64,000 nucleotides of DNA from Shinisaurus crocodilurus. Its lineage: Eukaryota; Chordata; Lepidosauria; Squamata; Shinisauridae. The notes under the pieces are model-generated. The model was given only the letters and a program-made list of their open reading frames with translations, was not told the DNA's origin and did no database searches. The stretch covers positions 183,045,085 through 183,109,084 of the forward strand of contig CM037880.1 in assembly GCA_021292165.1 (NCBI GenBank), written 5' to 3'. Shown piece after piece: positions 52,655-62,448 of the stretch; the first letter of the stretch is position 1; each line of letters starts with the position of its first letter. The position numbers and the translations under genes were made by a program.

Positions 52655-53060
52655 GAATTAATTAATTAATTAATTAATTACAGCATTTTTACCCCGCTCT
52701 TCAGCCAAAAATAGACTCCCAGAGTGGCTTACAAAGATTAATAATAAGACAGTGCCTGTCCTCAGGCTTACAATCTAGAAGACAACATGACACAAAAGGA
52801 AAAGGGATTGGGAGGGAGGGCGTAAAAAAAGCAAAACTCAGGCACCAGTTCTTAGTTACAAGGTTCTTAGAGATATTCCCCCCCCCCCCCCAGGCAGGGA
52901 AGGGCAAAACAAGCTCCTTGCAGGCTTGCAGCTGTTCCTTCTTTGGCCAATGTATGGGGACTAGGCTGATCTCCCCCTTGCTGTGATGTTTATCTTGGGA
53001 GGCAGGGGGTGCAGCTTCCCAGTGGCCTTTGGTTCTCTAGCCAATGGATGAGGCCAGAGT
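52655..53060 (-). mobile_element. LINE/SINE 3'-region fragment with (TTAA)n tail
   Basis: After (AATT)n at 52655-52680, CATTTTTACCCCGCTCTTC, AGCCAAAAATAGACTCCCAG, AGTGGCTTACAAAGATTA and GTCCTCAGGCTTACAATCT are the inverse of a common LINE/SINE 3' end (ACCCCGCTCTTC type). A C run lies at 52879-52891. No coding frame survives. Confidence 0.55.
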
Positions 53061-53076
53061 CTGCAGTCCCAGGGAA

Positions 53077-53077
<1 letters not shown>

Positions 53078-53133
<56 letters not shown>
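53078..53133. repeat. (TCTG)n / (TATC)n microsatellite
   Basis: Four TCTG-type units followed by about ten TATC units. Confidence 0.92.
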
Positions 53134-53164
53134 GTGTAATACCCAAAGTACTGACATTTGATCC

Positions 53165-53309
53165 ATTGTAGTGATTAAAGTCTTAAGCTAGGACTAGAAA
53201 GATGATCGGGATTCAAATCGCCACTAAGTCATGAAGGTCACTGGGTGACCCTGAGCTAATCAGCCTAGTCTACCTCACAGGGTTGTTGTAAATCTTGTGA
53301 TGATAAAAT
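53165..53309 (+). mobile_element. CORE/MIR-like SINE fragment
   Basis: GGGATTCAAATCGCCACTAA (B box), GTCACTGGGTGACCCTGAGC, CTACCTCACAGGGTTGTTGT and GATGATAAAATGG are the tRNA-to-core portion of the family. A (GT)n array follows. Confidence 0.7.
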
Positions 53310-53310
53310 G

Positions 53311-53338
<28 letters not shown>
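53310..53338. repeat. (GT)n microsatellite
   Basis: About 14 GT units at the end of the SINE. Confidence 0.95.
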
Positions 53339-53341
<3 letters not shown>

Positions 53342-53629
53342 ATGCATGCCATTGTAAGCTCTTTGGAGGTAGTGTGGTATATAGATGTAACAACCACAAA
53401 AAATTCTCCTTTTGAGGCAACATTTGTCACATTTAGGCAGATATATTCCCAAAATTATTCCATCAGTTATTCCATCGGCGTCAGTTTCTTGCTCACCATC
53501 TTTAATTGTAGCAGTAGCTGTATTATACTGCTCTGTAGCGAGTGTAAATCTTTTACTTATTTTTTTATTAAATACAGGTAGGGATAGATGAAGTGGTCTT
53601 CAGCTCATTACATCCCATTTCCACATCAG

Positions 53630-53945
53630 TTTGCTTTTTTTAAAAAATGTATATACACCTAATATACACATTGTACATAATTTTGCCTAGTATACACATT
53701 TGTGCATGCAATTTCCCCTAATATAATGCATTTTGGGGTGTTATTTTCACTAATACACATATTTTTGTGTGGCCTTTCCCCCAATTGTACACATTTCTTG
53801 ATCAGAGAAGTGCACCAAAAAAATTGGAGAAGTGCAAATACCGAAGGATAACTAGATTTTGATTCACAAATTGCTTCTGGAAGAGCAAAATAGGTAGAAT
53901 CACATTAAAATGTGAACTGAACAAATGTTTTCCCCACCCCTGGAT
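53630..53945 (-). repeat. dispersed repeat family 'R1', copy 3 (inverted)
   Basis: Repeated ACACCTAATATACACATT, TTGCCTAGTATACACATTTG, TTTCCCCTAATATAATGCAT and TTCACTAATACACATATTTT units, then ATACCGAAGGATAACTAGAT and AAATGTTTTCCCCACCCCTG, match copy 2. The spacing of the subrepeats is about 30-35 bp. Confidence 0.65.
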
Positions 53946-54668
53946 ACAGGGAGCCCAAAGGAGGTATGATTATGCTGGGTCCTTCTGAACAGAACACACA
54001 CACACACACTTTTTCTTTGTCTCAATAATATGAGTTTGCCAATTATGAGTTTGTTTGCCTTCTTAGTCACGTTTGGAGTTACTCAGACTGTTAATCTGCC
54101 GTGTAACTATCTTATAGAAAGAAAGATTGATAAGCAATTGTACTGTATACTCATAGTTGGCAGACTCACTAATAATACACATACAGGTTCCAGTATAATA
54201 ATGAAGTCTTTAAGAAGTCTGTTCCAAGAGCCAGCCAAAGTTTTTCAACTATCGACTCTCTTGTAAAACCCTATAATGTTTTCAGATGTTTGAGAATAAT
54301 GGATCATGTGAAAGAAGAATGTTTAGTTAAGGAAAGTTCTGTAAAAGCATGTACATTTTTCAAAAGTCACTTAAGCTAGGGGGAACAAAGCTGTAGAACA
54401 AAGTGAAATAAAATATACGTATTGAACTTCCAAATAAAATATTGTTAAGGATGTACTAATAAAGGGGTCAGCTGCAGGTAGCTTGATCCTTTGATTCCAC
54501 TGGTGCAACACTTCAGGGTGAAGGGGTAGCTATTACATCCAATCTCAAGAGGCTTTCTGTTGGTACAAATGGTTGCAAGGAAATGTATTAAAACCTCTAC
54601 CCCCATATCCTATGGGCAAAATTATACAACCATGCTCCCCCCGCCACTGTCCTTCTCATCTTATAGAA
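53946..54668. other. short (CA)n, otherwise unassigned
   Basis: A (CA)n tract lies at 53995-54010. The 78-codon frame at 54030-54266 has no recognisable motif. Confidence 0.45.
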
Positions 54669-54804
54669 CAGACTTCTCCAATCTGGTGCCTTGCTGGTGT
54701 TTTGTATTAAAACTCCCAGCATTCATGACCATTGGGCATGCTGGTTGGGGCTCATGGGAGCTGAAGTCCAAAACATTTGGAGGGCTCCAGGTTGGGGATA
54801 GCTG
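54669..54804. mobile_element. palindromic hAT-type MITE, copy
   Basis: It starts CAGACTTCTCCAATCTGG and ends AGGTTGGGGATAGCTG. AAAACTCCCAGCATTCATGA and GGAGCTGAAGTCCAAAACAT are the arm interiors. The flanks TTATAGAA and TTACAAAA agree at 6 of 8 positions. Confidence 0.75.
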
Positions 54805-55052
54805 TTACAAAATGTTATGCTTAATGATTCCCCTTCACTGGACACTTTTGCTCCCACTTTATCAGTGGCAAGGCTCTGTCCCCAACTATTTGAAGTACTC
54901 CCAATTGTCCTCAGAGCATGTGTAAAGTGTTTTCTTTGGCAAATTTCCCAGTCCGAACAGTAAAGACAATAACCTGCTTGGACTCACCATCTGGAAAGAA
55001 TGCTTCGGTGTGGTTGATGTGGGCTGACTCCAGGCATTTCCTTATATTGACT

Positions 55053-55250
55053 GGGTTCATATGACACAACAACCCACCATGGCTTATAAGCCATGGTGGG
55101 TTGTCGTGTCATGTGAACCCACAATGGGTTTGTCAGGGTGGCTTAAGTTTGGGTTATAAGCCACCCTGACAACCCATGGCTTGTAGTTGAGGTTGTTTCA
55201 CCCATGATGGGTTCTCGTGTCATCTGAACCCAGACAACACGACCCATCAT
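55053..55250. repeat. multi-hairpin foldback repeat, GGGTTC...GACAC type
   Basis: A 68-bp palindrome at 55053-55120 has no spacer and only two mismatches between arms (ends GGGTTCATATGACACAACAA and GTCGTGTCATGTGAACCC). A second hairpin, GGGTTTGTCAGGGTGGCTTA against TAAGCCACCCTGACAACCC, lies at 55126-55175. GGGTTCTCGTGTCATCTGAA and ACACGACCCATCATGGGTC continue the pattern. It shares end motifs with 28989-29330 and 60369-60535. Confidence 0.8.
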
Positions 55251-55626
55251 GGGTCAACCCCATCTGCAAATGAGCCTTTGGCAAGAGTGGCAAAAACCCC
55301 TCGCTGCTCCTGCCAACCAGCTAGCAGGCGACCACCATTGCCAGCTGCCCCCAAAGTGCCCAATCAGCACTTGGGGGTGCCTGGCAGAGGCTTCCTCCCT
55401 TCCCCGCTGCAAGCCATTTTGGGCTTGCGGCAGCTTGTGTGTCCTTTTAAAACTCCCCTCCCCCCACTCTGATTGCAAAAGCCGGCTATCAATCTCCCTT
55501 TTGACAGGTACAGCTGCCCCTCCAGGGTGCCCCAGTGGTACCTTGGAGGAGCTGCTTGTGCTTGCTAAGTTTAAATAAATAAATAATAAATCTCCCCACC
55601 CTTAATTTTTGCAATTAATTGTGATG

Positions 55627-55627
55627 A

Positions 55628-55659
<32 letters not shown>

Positions 55660-55676
55660 TATTATTATTATTATTA
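55627..55676. repeat. (ATT)n microsatellite
   Basis: About 16 ATT units with one interruption, in the left arm of the long inverted repeat. Confidence 0.95.
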
Positions 55677-55795
55677 GCCACCCTTTCACAACTGCAGATG
55701 ACCGCAGGTATATAAACTCTATAAACCTGCATACTTTCCAGCCCAGAAAGAAATTTTTAACCCCTTAGAAATCCTACCTTAAAAATGGAGGTTTC

Positions 55796-55827
55796 CTCTT
55801 TGACCGATCAGCTGATCGGTCAAAGAG
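55796..55827. repeat. perfect 32-bp palindrome
   Basis: The half-site CTCTTTGACCGATCAG is followed immediately by its exact reverse complement, with no spacer. It is off the axis of the surrounding inverted repeat. Confidence 0.92.
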
Positions 55828-56194
55828 TAATTACCCCTGTAAATGGGAAGTTTTGCATGCATCTGGGGGACACTTGAAAATTTAGGGGACATGTCAGACA
55901 CATGATCCCCCCCCCAAACATAAGGATCCTGTTGTGAAGGGGATGATCTATGTGCCACCCCACTTTCACTAGCAAGGTTAACTCAGGGCTTTGCAAGCAT
56001 TTGACATGTCAGCTTCTGATATCTGTCAAATTCTTGAAAAGGGGGGGTTACTTACCTGTACCCCTGGAGGCACTGGATAGGGTGAGTACCTGCTGGACTT
56101 TGCCAGCAGGAACCCCCCCTGCCCATTACCCAACTCAGGTTCCCCACTGCTGCTCCTGGATAACTGTAGTCATCTGCAATTGTGAAAAGGCAGC

Positions 56195-56240
<46 letters not shown>
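56195..56240. repeat. (AAT)n microsatellite
   Basis: About 15 AAT units, mirroring the ATT array at 55627 in the opposite arm. Confidence 0.95.
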
Positions 56241-56455
56241 TTTTTTGCAATTGGGGGGATTAAAAAATAGTTAGCAAGCACAGGCAGCCTCTTGAAGGTA
56301 CCTGGGACACCTTGGAGGGGCAGCTTGTACCTGTCAAACGGGGGATCACAAAAGTGGCTTGACAGCCGGCTTTCGCGATCAGAGAAAAAGTTTTAAAGGA
56401 CACACAAAGGGCTCAAGGTGGCAGGGAGGGGGGAAGACTCATTCCTCCTGAGGTC

Positions 56456-57060
56456 TCCCCTGGGATACCTGCGGAAAGACCGAGGGGGGAGGGCCTCTGA
56501 GGCACATCGTGGCGCCTCGGGCCACTGACCGACACTGTGTGGCTTGTGCCGCAGTGTGAGTTATCGTGCTGTCCGAAGCCTCCCATTGTCACAGTCATTC
56601 CTAAGCGTTCATATTATTAACTTTGATAGCCACCCTCCTTCCTGTGCTCTGACCCTTGTTTCCACTGTCTCCTTTTTGCACTCACAAATGGCCTTCCTAC
56701 AGTCCTGCTCTGATGTTCCCCCCCATCACTCGCATCTGGTTAATAGATATTTATTTGCGTAATGGATTTTTCTGGTTGACAACTCTGCTCTAACTAGTAG
56801 GGATGCACAAGTATCCCAGTGCCCATTCTTCAAATACTCACAAAAACGCAAGATTTTTTTACTCCAGAAAGTGCTTGCAAAACCCCAGTGTTGCACCACC
56901 CAGCAGTTTACATTTAATACAGGGAACTGGTTCCAACCCATCCTGGTTTTAATACAGAAAGATATATTCTAGTTAGAATAAACTCAGTTTTAATTCAAAG
57001 ACTTACTACAGTTTAAACAGATTGTTAAGAAGAACATATCACCTCCAACTGCTTCTAACG
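56456..57060. other. unassigned
   Basis: GACCGACACTGTGTGGCTTG and GTGTGAGTTATCGTGCTGTC at 56528-56575 recall the hairpin-type repeats. AGTAGGGATGCACAAG at 56796 recalls the end of the element at 10168. Neither is complete. Confidence 0.35.
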
Positions 57061-57066
57061 TCAGTC

Positions 57067-57306
57067 TTATCTTTCAGTATGACATGGGCTCCTTTCTGGT
57101 ATCATTCCATCTAAAGTTCCTGGAAATGTTTCATCTTCTAGCAGTGGTGGTTGTGGGCGGCCAAATTTGTGCAAGTCCAGTAGGATTTCTGACAGTTCCT
57201 TTAAACAACTGGCCCTTGCCTTCCGTGCCACATCACAAATTGCTTTTGGAATGTCACGAAGTTTCAGAATGGTTTTGCATTGGGAGCTCTCTTGACCTGG
57301 AGCCAA
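57067..57306 (-). other. unrecognised 79-codon frame
   Basis: The frame includes TILKLRDIPKAICDVARKAR, ASCLKELSEILLDLHKFGR and PPLLEDETFPGTLDGMIPER. The composition looks protein-like, without the simple-sequence bias of most chance frames here. It is closed by stops on both sides, and I see no convincing splice sites. It may be an exon remnant, an unrecognised transposon piece or chance. Confidence 0.2.
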
Positions 57307-57330
57307 CTGCCAGCATTGAGAAGATTTTCA

Positions 57331-58416
57331 GACCATAAACCCCAGTCTACTGACATAGCAGTAGATCTTTAGCAAAAATCCTGTCACAATTTGAAATTTC
57401 ACCCAGGCAGAGGTTTCCATACTAGGTCAGCTAGAAGCTCACACCTGTGGCTGATGTAATGAGTCAGAGGGCGAGGTCGTGGAAAAATAATAAAATCATA
57501 TTTGGTTCATTTGGACCAGCCATTACCATATATAAAGCCAAACAGAAGATCCAAACAGATTAAAAACACATCTTTTCAGTACTGTAGGTTAATGATGATC
57601 TCAAGCTAGGTGATTTCCAAGAACACTTGTGGTTTTAGCCAATAAAAAGTAAGCCCAACATGCTAGTTTGAAATAGAGTGACTCCCCAGGTCATCTATCG
57701 GTAATGTTTCCTGTAAGTAAATGTTTGTTGTGTCATCACCTGGCCAGCAGATGACAAGTTCTAATATTTTCTTTGAAATTCAAAATCCCTGTCTTTTTCT
57801 TTAAGGATATTCCTCATATTCCTATTTATGCTGATTAGAAACATCTCAAATATTTTCTTGTTCAGTTATTCCATGTAAGTTCCTGACGTAATTTCTCAGC
57901 CATTTCCTCATTTGGTTGTCACTTGTAAATTCTTGTAAGAAAAGCCCTGTCTTTCATTTTTGGTTATGAATGGTGTGTTTCTAATTATTAGTAAACCCTA
58001 TAAAACCGTCATTTGTTTCTATTGACCACATTACATGCTAAGAAACAAGTAACTGGGTGTTTAGGACATACTGGAATCTACAAAGTTGAATGGTGCCTGG
58101 GTTGTATCCAATGGTGGCTTCCAATGGTGGAAGATGCTTCCACTCACTTAAGGGAAAGCACCTGTTTCCCCCCATTCCCATCTGTTGTATCCTGTTAGCT
58201 ATTATTTGAGTTTTGAGAAGTTTGTCCTAGGTGGGACCTGGTAGAAAAGGAAAGAGGGGAACCATTGGTAGAAGGAGAAAGTAACTGTAGTTATGGCTTG
58301 GAAAGGAGCTGGAGGTAATCAATAAAGTGTGGAAGTACTGGAATTTCTTCCTTATGGAAAAAGAGGCAGACACAAAACTACCTTTCCACTGCAGCCCTCT
58401 GTGGTATATCCTATCC
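57331..58416. other. no recognisable gene or repeat
   Basis: About 1.1 kb without transposon or coding signatures. Confidence 0.45.
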
Positions 58417-58565
58417 CAGTGATGGCAAACCTTTTTGAGCCTGAGTGCCCAAAGTGCACCACAAAACCAACTTATTTATTTCAAAGTGCCAACACTGCAA
58501 TTAAACCTGTTTTAAACCAAATATAACACTGCAATTAAACCTATATTAAACCAAATATAATAAAA
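58417..58565 (+). mobile_element. hAT-type element, left-end fragment
   Basis: It starts CAGTGATGGCAAACCTTTTT, then GAGCCTGAGTGCCCAAAGTG and TTATTTCAAAGTGCCAACAC, a hAT (Charlie-like) 5' end pattern. A 34-36-bp block around CACTGCAATTAAACC is tandemly duplicated at 58494-58562. The right end is missing, and GC-rich unassigned sequence (58571-58690) follows. Confidence 0.65.
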
Positions 58566-58904
58566 TTAAAATAACGCATGCGCGGCCTGCCTTTCCTCAC
58601 TGCTGCCCTCCTCCACGGACCTGGTCAGCCTCCTGGCCCCCCGCGCCGCCCCCCCCATGGAGCCTCTTGAGGCAGGACTTGGCTGCTGGACTAGGAGGAT
58701 GTCACACAGGGTGGGGTTTTTTTTTAGTTTCAAAAGAAGAATAAAATAATAAAAACCTTCAGTCACCTTGTACAGTTATTAAGGAAATGCCATATCCCCC
58801 AACACTGGGCATGGAAATAGATGGGATGAGGGCTGATAAACAGAGATCCAAGCCAGTCAAGACAGAGATACATATTGTGGTTGCTTGGTCTGTCCTGTCC
58901 AGAT

Positions 58905-59207
58905 GACATCTGAACGGCCCTGAACAGCCTGATCTTGGAAGCCAAGCAGCGTCGGGCCTGGTTAGTCCTTGGATGGGTGACCACCTTGGAACACCAGGTG
59001 CTGAAAGGGAGGGACCATAGTTCAGTGTGGTAGAGCACATGCTTTGTATGCAGAAGGTCCCAGGTTTGATCTCCGGACTCCAGGTAGGGCTTGGAAAGAA
59101 TCCTACCTGAAACCCTGGAGAGCCGCTGCCAGTCAGTGTTGACAATACTGGGCTAGATATACCAATGGTCTGACTCAGTATAAGGCAGCTTCCTAGGTTC
59201 CTATGAG
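58905..59207 (+). mobile_element. 5S rRNA + tRNA composite SINE
   Basis: The first part, GATCTTGGAAGCCAAGCAGC, GTCGGGCCTGGTTAGTCCTT, GGATGGGTGACCACC and ACACCAGGTGCTG, follows 5S rRNA to its 3' end. Directly after comes a tRNA-like head, CCATAGTTCAGTGTGGTAGA (A box) and CCCAGGTTTGATCTCC (B box). The body contains CCTGAAACCCTGGAGAGCCG and CAGTCAGTGTTGACAATACT, and the tail is GGTCTGACTCAGTATAAGGC...CCTAGGTTCCTATGAG. The architecture recalls AmnSINE1-type 5S-tRNA chimeras, but identity was not tested. A copy lacking the 5S part is at 36565-36830. Confidence 0.7.
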
Positions 59208-59309
59208 TGGTGTTTACCCTGTTCTGAAAGGGATTGCACTCCCCCTAAATTATCAGGTGTATAGTTTGGGGGGGGGGTACTGTTGGGTCCATCATTGTCA
59301 GTAGACCGT

Positions 59310-59650
59310 GTAGGGATGGAGGAGAAATTCATTTGGTTTGCACTTTATATGAATTTACCTAATCCTGCATGCTTGAACCATATGTGAACTGAAACTCAGT
59401 TATCTTTTGAAATTTGCACTTCTCTGCATTTTGCAATGCAATTCTCCAGTAAAAAAAATTCCATATCTTAGGAGAAAGTGCACACAGATATGCATATATT
59501 CATGGAAATAAGAATTACAAATACATTATATTAGGAAAATTGCCTACAAAAAGGATGTATTAGGAGAAATGCAAAGAAAAATGAATATGAATTTTCATGG
59601 GAACTTTAAAATAAATAAATCTCAAAGTTCAGAACAAACCAAACTGAAGA
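59310..59650 (+). repeat. dispersed repeat family 'R1', copy 4
   Basis: GGGATGGAGGAGAAATTCAT, AACTGAAACTCAGTTATC, AAATTTGCACTTCTCTGC and ATTTTGCAATGCAATTCTCC match copy 1. ATTATATTAGGAAAATTGCC and TGTATTAGGAGAAATGC are the subrepeat units in plus orientation. Confidence 0.65.
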
Positions 59651-59796
59651 CTGGACAAATCTGAGATTGGAAAAACGGGAAGAAACCAACATTTACAAAC
59701 TGAGGCACAGGTGGCCTTTGTGGCTTGGAGCACCTTCTATCAGCTTAGGCTGATATGCCAACTGTGACCCTACCTGAACAAAGAACACCTTGCAAC

Positions 59797-60095
59797 AGGT
59801 ATTCATGCTCTGGTAATATCACTTTTGGATTATTGCAATGTTTTATACACTAGACTGCCTTTGAAAATGGTCTGGAAACTTCTGCTAGTCCAAAAACAGG
59901 GTGCATAGATTGTTGATGGAGACTGGCGGATATGATTATCACATTATGTCACTACTCTGCCATATGCACTGACTGTCATTCTGTTTCCAGACCCATTTTA
60001 AAATGCAGGATTTAACCTTTAAGGACCTAAACAGCTTGGGGCAAGGTTACCTGAAAAGCAGAGTTCAAACCACAGCTACATTTAGAACGAAAACA
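59797..60095 (+). pseudogene. ancient L2-like LINE fragment
   Basis: Broken frames spell LLDYCNVLYTRLPLKMVWKL followed by LLVQK, then HYVTTLPYAL in the position of the ITPVLKELHWLP segment, and NLGPK-like and LGARLPEK pieces. Stops and indels are frequent, so it is older than the L2 copies at 15 and 46 kb. Confidence 0.55.
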
Positions 60096-60368
60096 AGCTC
60101 CTTCCAGGCCAAAGTGCAGATAGCATGCCGCTGGAGAAAGGCTGGGAAGGGAAAAGACATCGCCAAGAAGTGAAGCGGGAAAGGAGCATGGGCAGGAGGT
60201 TTAAAGCTGCAGTGAACACAGTCTTAGGCAGATGCCATGCAATGTGTTGCTAGGCAGAACTTGGGAACTGAATTCGCCCACCAGAACAGAAACGGCAGGG
60301 AGTTTTTAGCCTCTCTTGCCACGTGACTCGCTAACCAAATGCCTTGAGGCACGAGTAAACCAGCATCT

Positions 60369-60535
60369 GGGTTTGGATGACACACTAAGCCATGAATGGT
60401 TAAGTAAACCCTAGAACAAGCCATGGCTTAGCAGCATGGTTAATAAGCCAAACTTAAGCCACCCTAACCTAACTAACCCGGGTTGGACGGCACACTAAGC
60501 CATAACCACAGTGGCTTAGTGTGTCCTGTGAACCC
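60369..60535. repeat. foldback repeat, GGGTTTGGATGACAC type
   Basis: The left end GGGTTTGGATGACACACTAA faces the right end TTAGTGTGTCCTGTGAACCC. GCCATGGCTTAGC and GGTTAATAAGCCAAAC add inner pairing. It is related by its ends to 55053-55250 and 28989-29330. Confidence 0.7.
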
Positions 60536-60536
60536 A

Positions 60537-60913
60537 GTCAATATCTTGTTTCCCCGTTGTAATGCGAAGGATTTTGGAGTGGCTTGGTCTTGGCTTGGTC
60601 TTGAATGGGCAATTAAGACTCATTAGCTTTACAAATGATCTGCTCCCGGTGGAGATCAAAACTGCTAGAATTGGTCTGTTGATATGGATCCACACAACTG
60701 CCTGCATTTTTGGATTCTCCTTGGGGCATGGCTATGAGGGCTGTTATGATGAGCACCTGCACAAAATTTACCACTACACCACTGGGCTTAAAAACAACTG
60801 GTATACTCATTTCCTTTTATGTTAAACTAATGTATGAGTGTCAGCACTTTGCCAAAGCTATTCTGTGGCTGCCAGTATATTGTTGTGTTATTGTTATTGT
60901 GATGTGGCTAAGA
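60537..60913. other. no recognisable gene or repeat
   Basis: The frames at 60562-60825 and on the opposite strand are not recognised. Confidence 0.4.
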
Positions 60914-60996
60914 CCGTGTTCTCCAACTTTGCCGGCTGGGGCATTCTGGGAGTTGTAGGCCAACAACATCTGGGGATCCAAGGTTGGAGAACACTG
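60914..60996. mobile_element. palindromic hAT-type MITE with internal deletion
   Basis: CCGTGTTCTCCAAC at the left and GGTTGGAGAACACTG at the right are the family ends. About 50 bp of the left arm is missing. The flanks GGCTAAGA (60906-60913) and GGCTAAGG (60997-61004) differ at one base. Confidence 0.8.
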
Positions 60997-61502
60997 GGCT
61001 AAGGGATAGATGGGGGCAAGAGCAGTTTACGCAAAGCCACCAAGTGAGTGATATCTGACCCGAGTACTTTTTAATTCAAAGTGTACCCTGTTAACCATAA
61101 TTTAACACTAGCTTTAAATAATAAGTAATTGCAGGAAAAGTGTGCTGGTTTAGCAATTACTCCTTCTTCCAAAAAAGATACCATGTATGTGAACAGGGGG
61201 ACAAAGTTAATCCTTTCTCCCGTTTTGCTGTACGCTTTCATAAATGCAAGTTTGAGAGAGATAATAAAATAAACATATTGTTTTTAAACAGAAGTTTTTA
61301 TGCTGCCCTCCATGGGAACAGCTGGTATATTATGGAATAGTCTAAGATCCAGTTCAAAAATAATATTTGAGTTGGAACAAGTTCCTCTGTGATTTACACC
61401 TAACATTGGTCTCAGTCTGACAAATGGCCAAATTGTAAGGGGGGGGGGGAAGTAAATGTCTAAACTGTTTTCTCATTTCTATGTAGCAAAAACAACTAAC
61501 AG
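60997..61502. other. no recognisable gene or repeat
   Basis: A G run lies at 61439-61449. The rest is unassigned. Confidence 0.45.
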
Positions 61503-61590
61503 TGTAATCCTATGCATGTCTAACCCGGAAGTAAGTCCCATTGAGTTCCATGGGACTTACTCCCAAGTAAATGTGTATAGGATTGCAGCC
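61503..61590. repeat. P1 palindromic repeat, best-preserved copy
   Basis: It starts GTAATCCTATGCATGTCTAA and ends GTGTATAGGATTGCAGCC. The centre AAGTCCCATTGAGTTCC is followed by ATGGGACTTACTCCCAAGTA, so the 88 bp fold into one hairpin. It is the reference for 832, 998, 11541, 20300, 27588, 27746 and 28105. Confidence 0.8.
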
Positions 61591-61796
61591 TAAAACATTT
61601 CAGGCAACCCAAATACTAAAACTGTTTGCTGTATTGCAGGGGTATCTCATCAAAGGTCCTGGGGTCTTATCAAGAGTATTAGGTTCTGGGGGGGGGGGAA
61701 ATTAAATAATTTTCAGGAACAGGAAGTAACCAATACCTTTTGCTAAGAAAAGACACTGATCTATGACAGTGGCTCAGGGCATCTCCTGGCTGGAAA

Positions 61797-61990
61797 TAAG
61801 TGTTTCAAATCATCAATCAGCCATGAAGCTCACTAGGCGGTCTTGGGCCATTTACTATCTCTCAGCCTGGCCTTCCTGAGGGAATAAAATGGGGCAGGTG
61901 GTGGGCAGGATTATGTACACTAACCTTGGGTTCTTGGAGGAAAGGTAGGCTATAACCGTAATGCATACAATATAATGTAATACATAGGTG
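61797..61990 (+). mobile_element. CORE/MIR-like SINE
   Basis: AATCAGCCATGAAGCTCACT, TCTTGGGCCATTTACTATCT, CTCAGCCTGGCCTTCC and GGGAATAAAATGGGGCAGG follow the core order. The tail, AAGGTAGGCTATAACCGTAA, ends in an AT-rich run. Confidence 0.65.
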
Positions 61991-62280
61991 ACAGTAGTGG
62001 TGAAAGAGGATGTGCCTGTGTGTATTCTTGCAGGGATGGTATGAGGAGTTGGCTTGGCGTGGTCCGGGGTGTTGGCACTCAGACATATTAGGGATGGTTA
62101 ACTCCTGCCCAATTAGGAAAAAAAAAAATCTCCTTTAGCTTCATAAAAGCAGGCCCCCTTCCCTATTTATGTGAAATTGAGAATATTGGTTACATTTTCT
62201 ATACAGACAATGGCTGTTTAGAATATGCACAGTACAGAAAATAATAATCACTTTATAGTTTGCAGGAAAACTAGTAAACT

Positions 62281-62448
62281 CATAGATTTCATAGATGATA
62301 GAGTTGGAAGGAGCCTACAAGGCCATCGAGTCCAACCCCCTGCTCAATGCAGGAAACTAGAGGAGGGGTCTCCCATCCAAGTAATAACCAGGCCTGACCC
62401 TGCTTAGCTTTCCACACTCAGACAAGCTGAACCAGCGTGAGCCACAGC
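62281..62448 (-). mobile_element. 5S-CR1 SINE, copy 7
   Basis: A full-length minus copy, from CATAGATTTCATAGATGATA to the GACAAGCTGAACCAGCGTGA head. Confidence 0.88.

Larger units (their letters stand above)
55395..56455. repeat. ~1-kb inverted repeat with ~300-bp arms and mirrored microsatellites
   Basis: Paired segments in order: GTGTGTCCTTTTAAAACT (55436) with AGTTTTAAAGGACACAC (56389), AAAAGCCGGCT (55477) with AGCCGGCTTT (56364), TTTGACAGGTACAGCTGCCC (55499) with GGGGCAGCTTGTACCTGTCA (56317), (ATT)n 55627-55676 with (AAT)n 56195-56240, and TTTCACAACTGCAGATGAC (55684) with GTCATCTGCAATTGTGAAA (56169). The axis is near 55925. The interior is unrelated and holds a separate perfect palindrome at 55796-55827. 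Confidence 0.8.

Noticed and set aside
58905..59010. A functional 5S rRNA gene
   Set aside because: The 5' quarter is diverged, the C-box region is altered, no T-run terminator follows the 5S end, and the sequence continues directly into a tRNA-like SINE head.
59020..59085. A tRNA gene
   Set aside because: A- and B-box-like motifs are present, but I see no paired acceptor stem. The sequence is the head of a SINE also seen at 36.7 kb.
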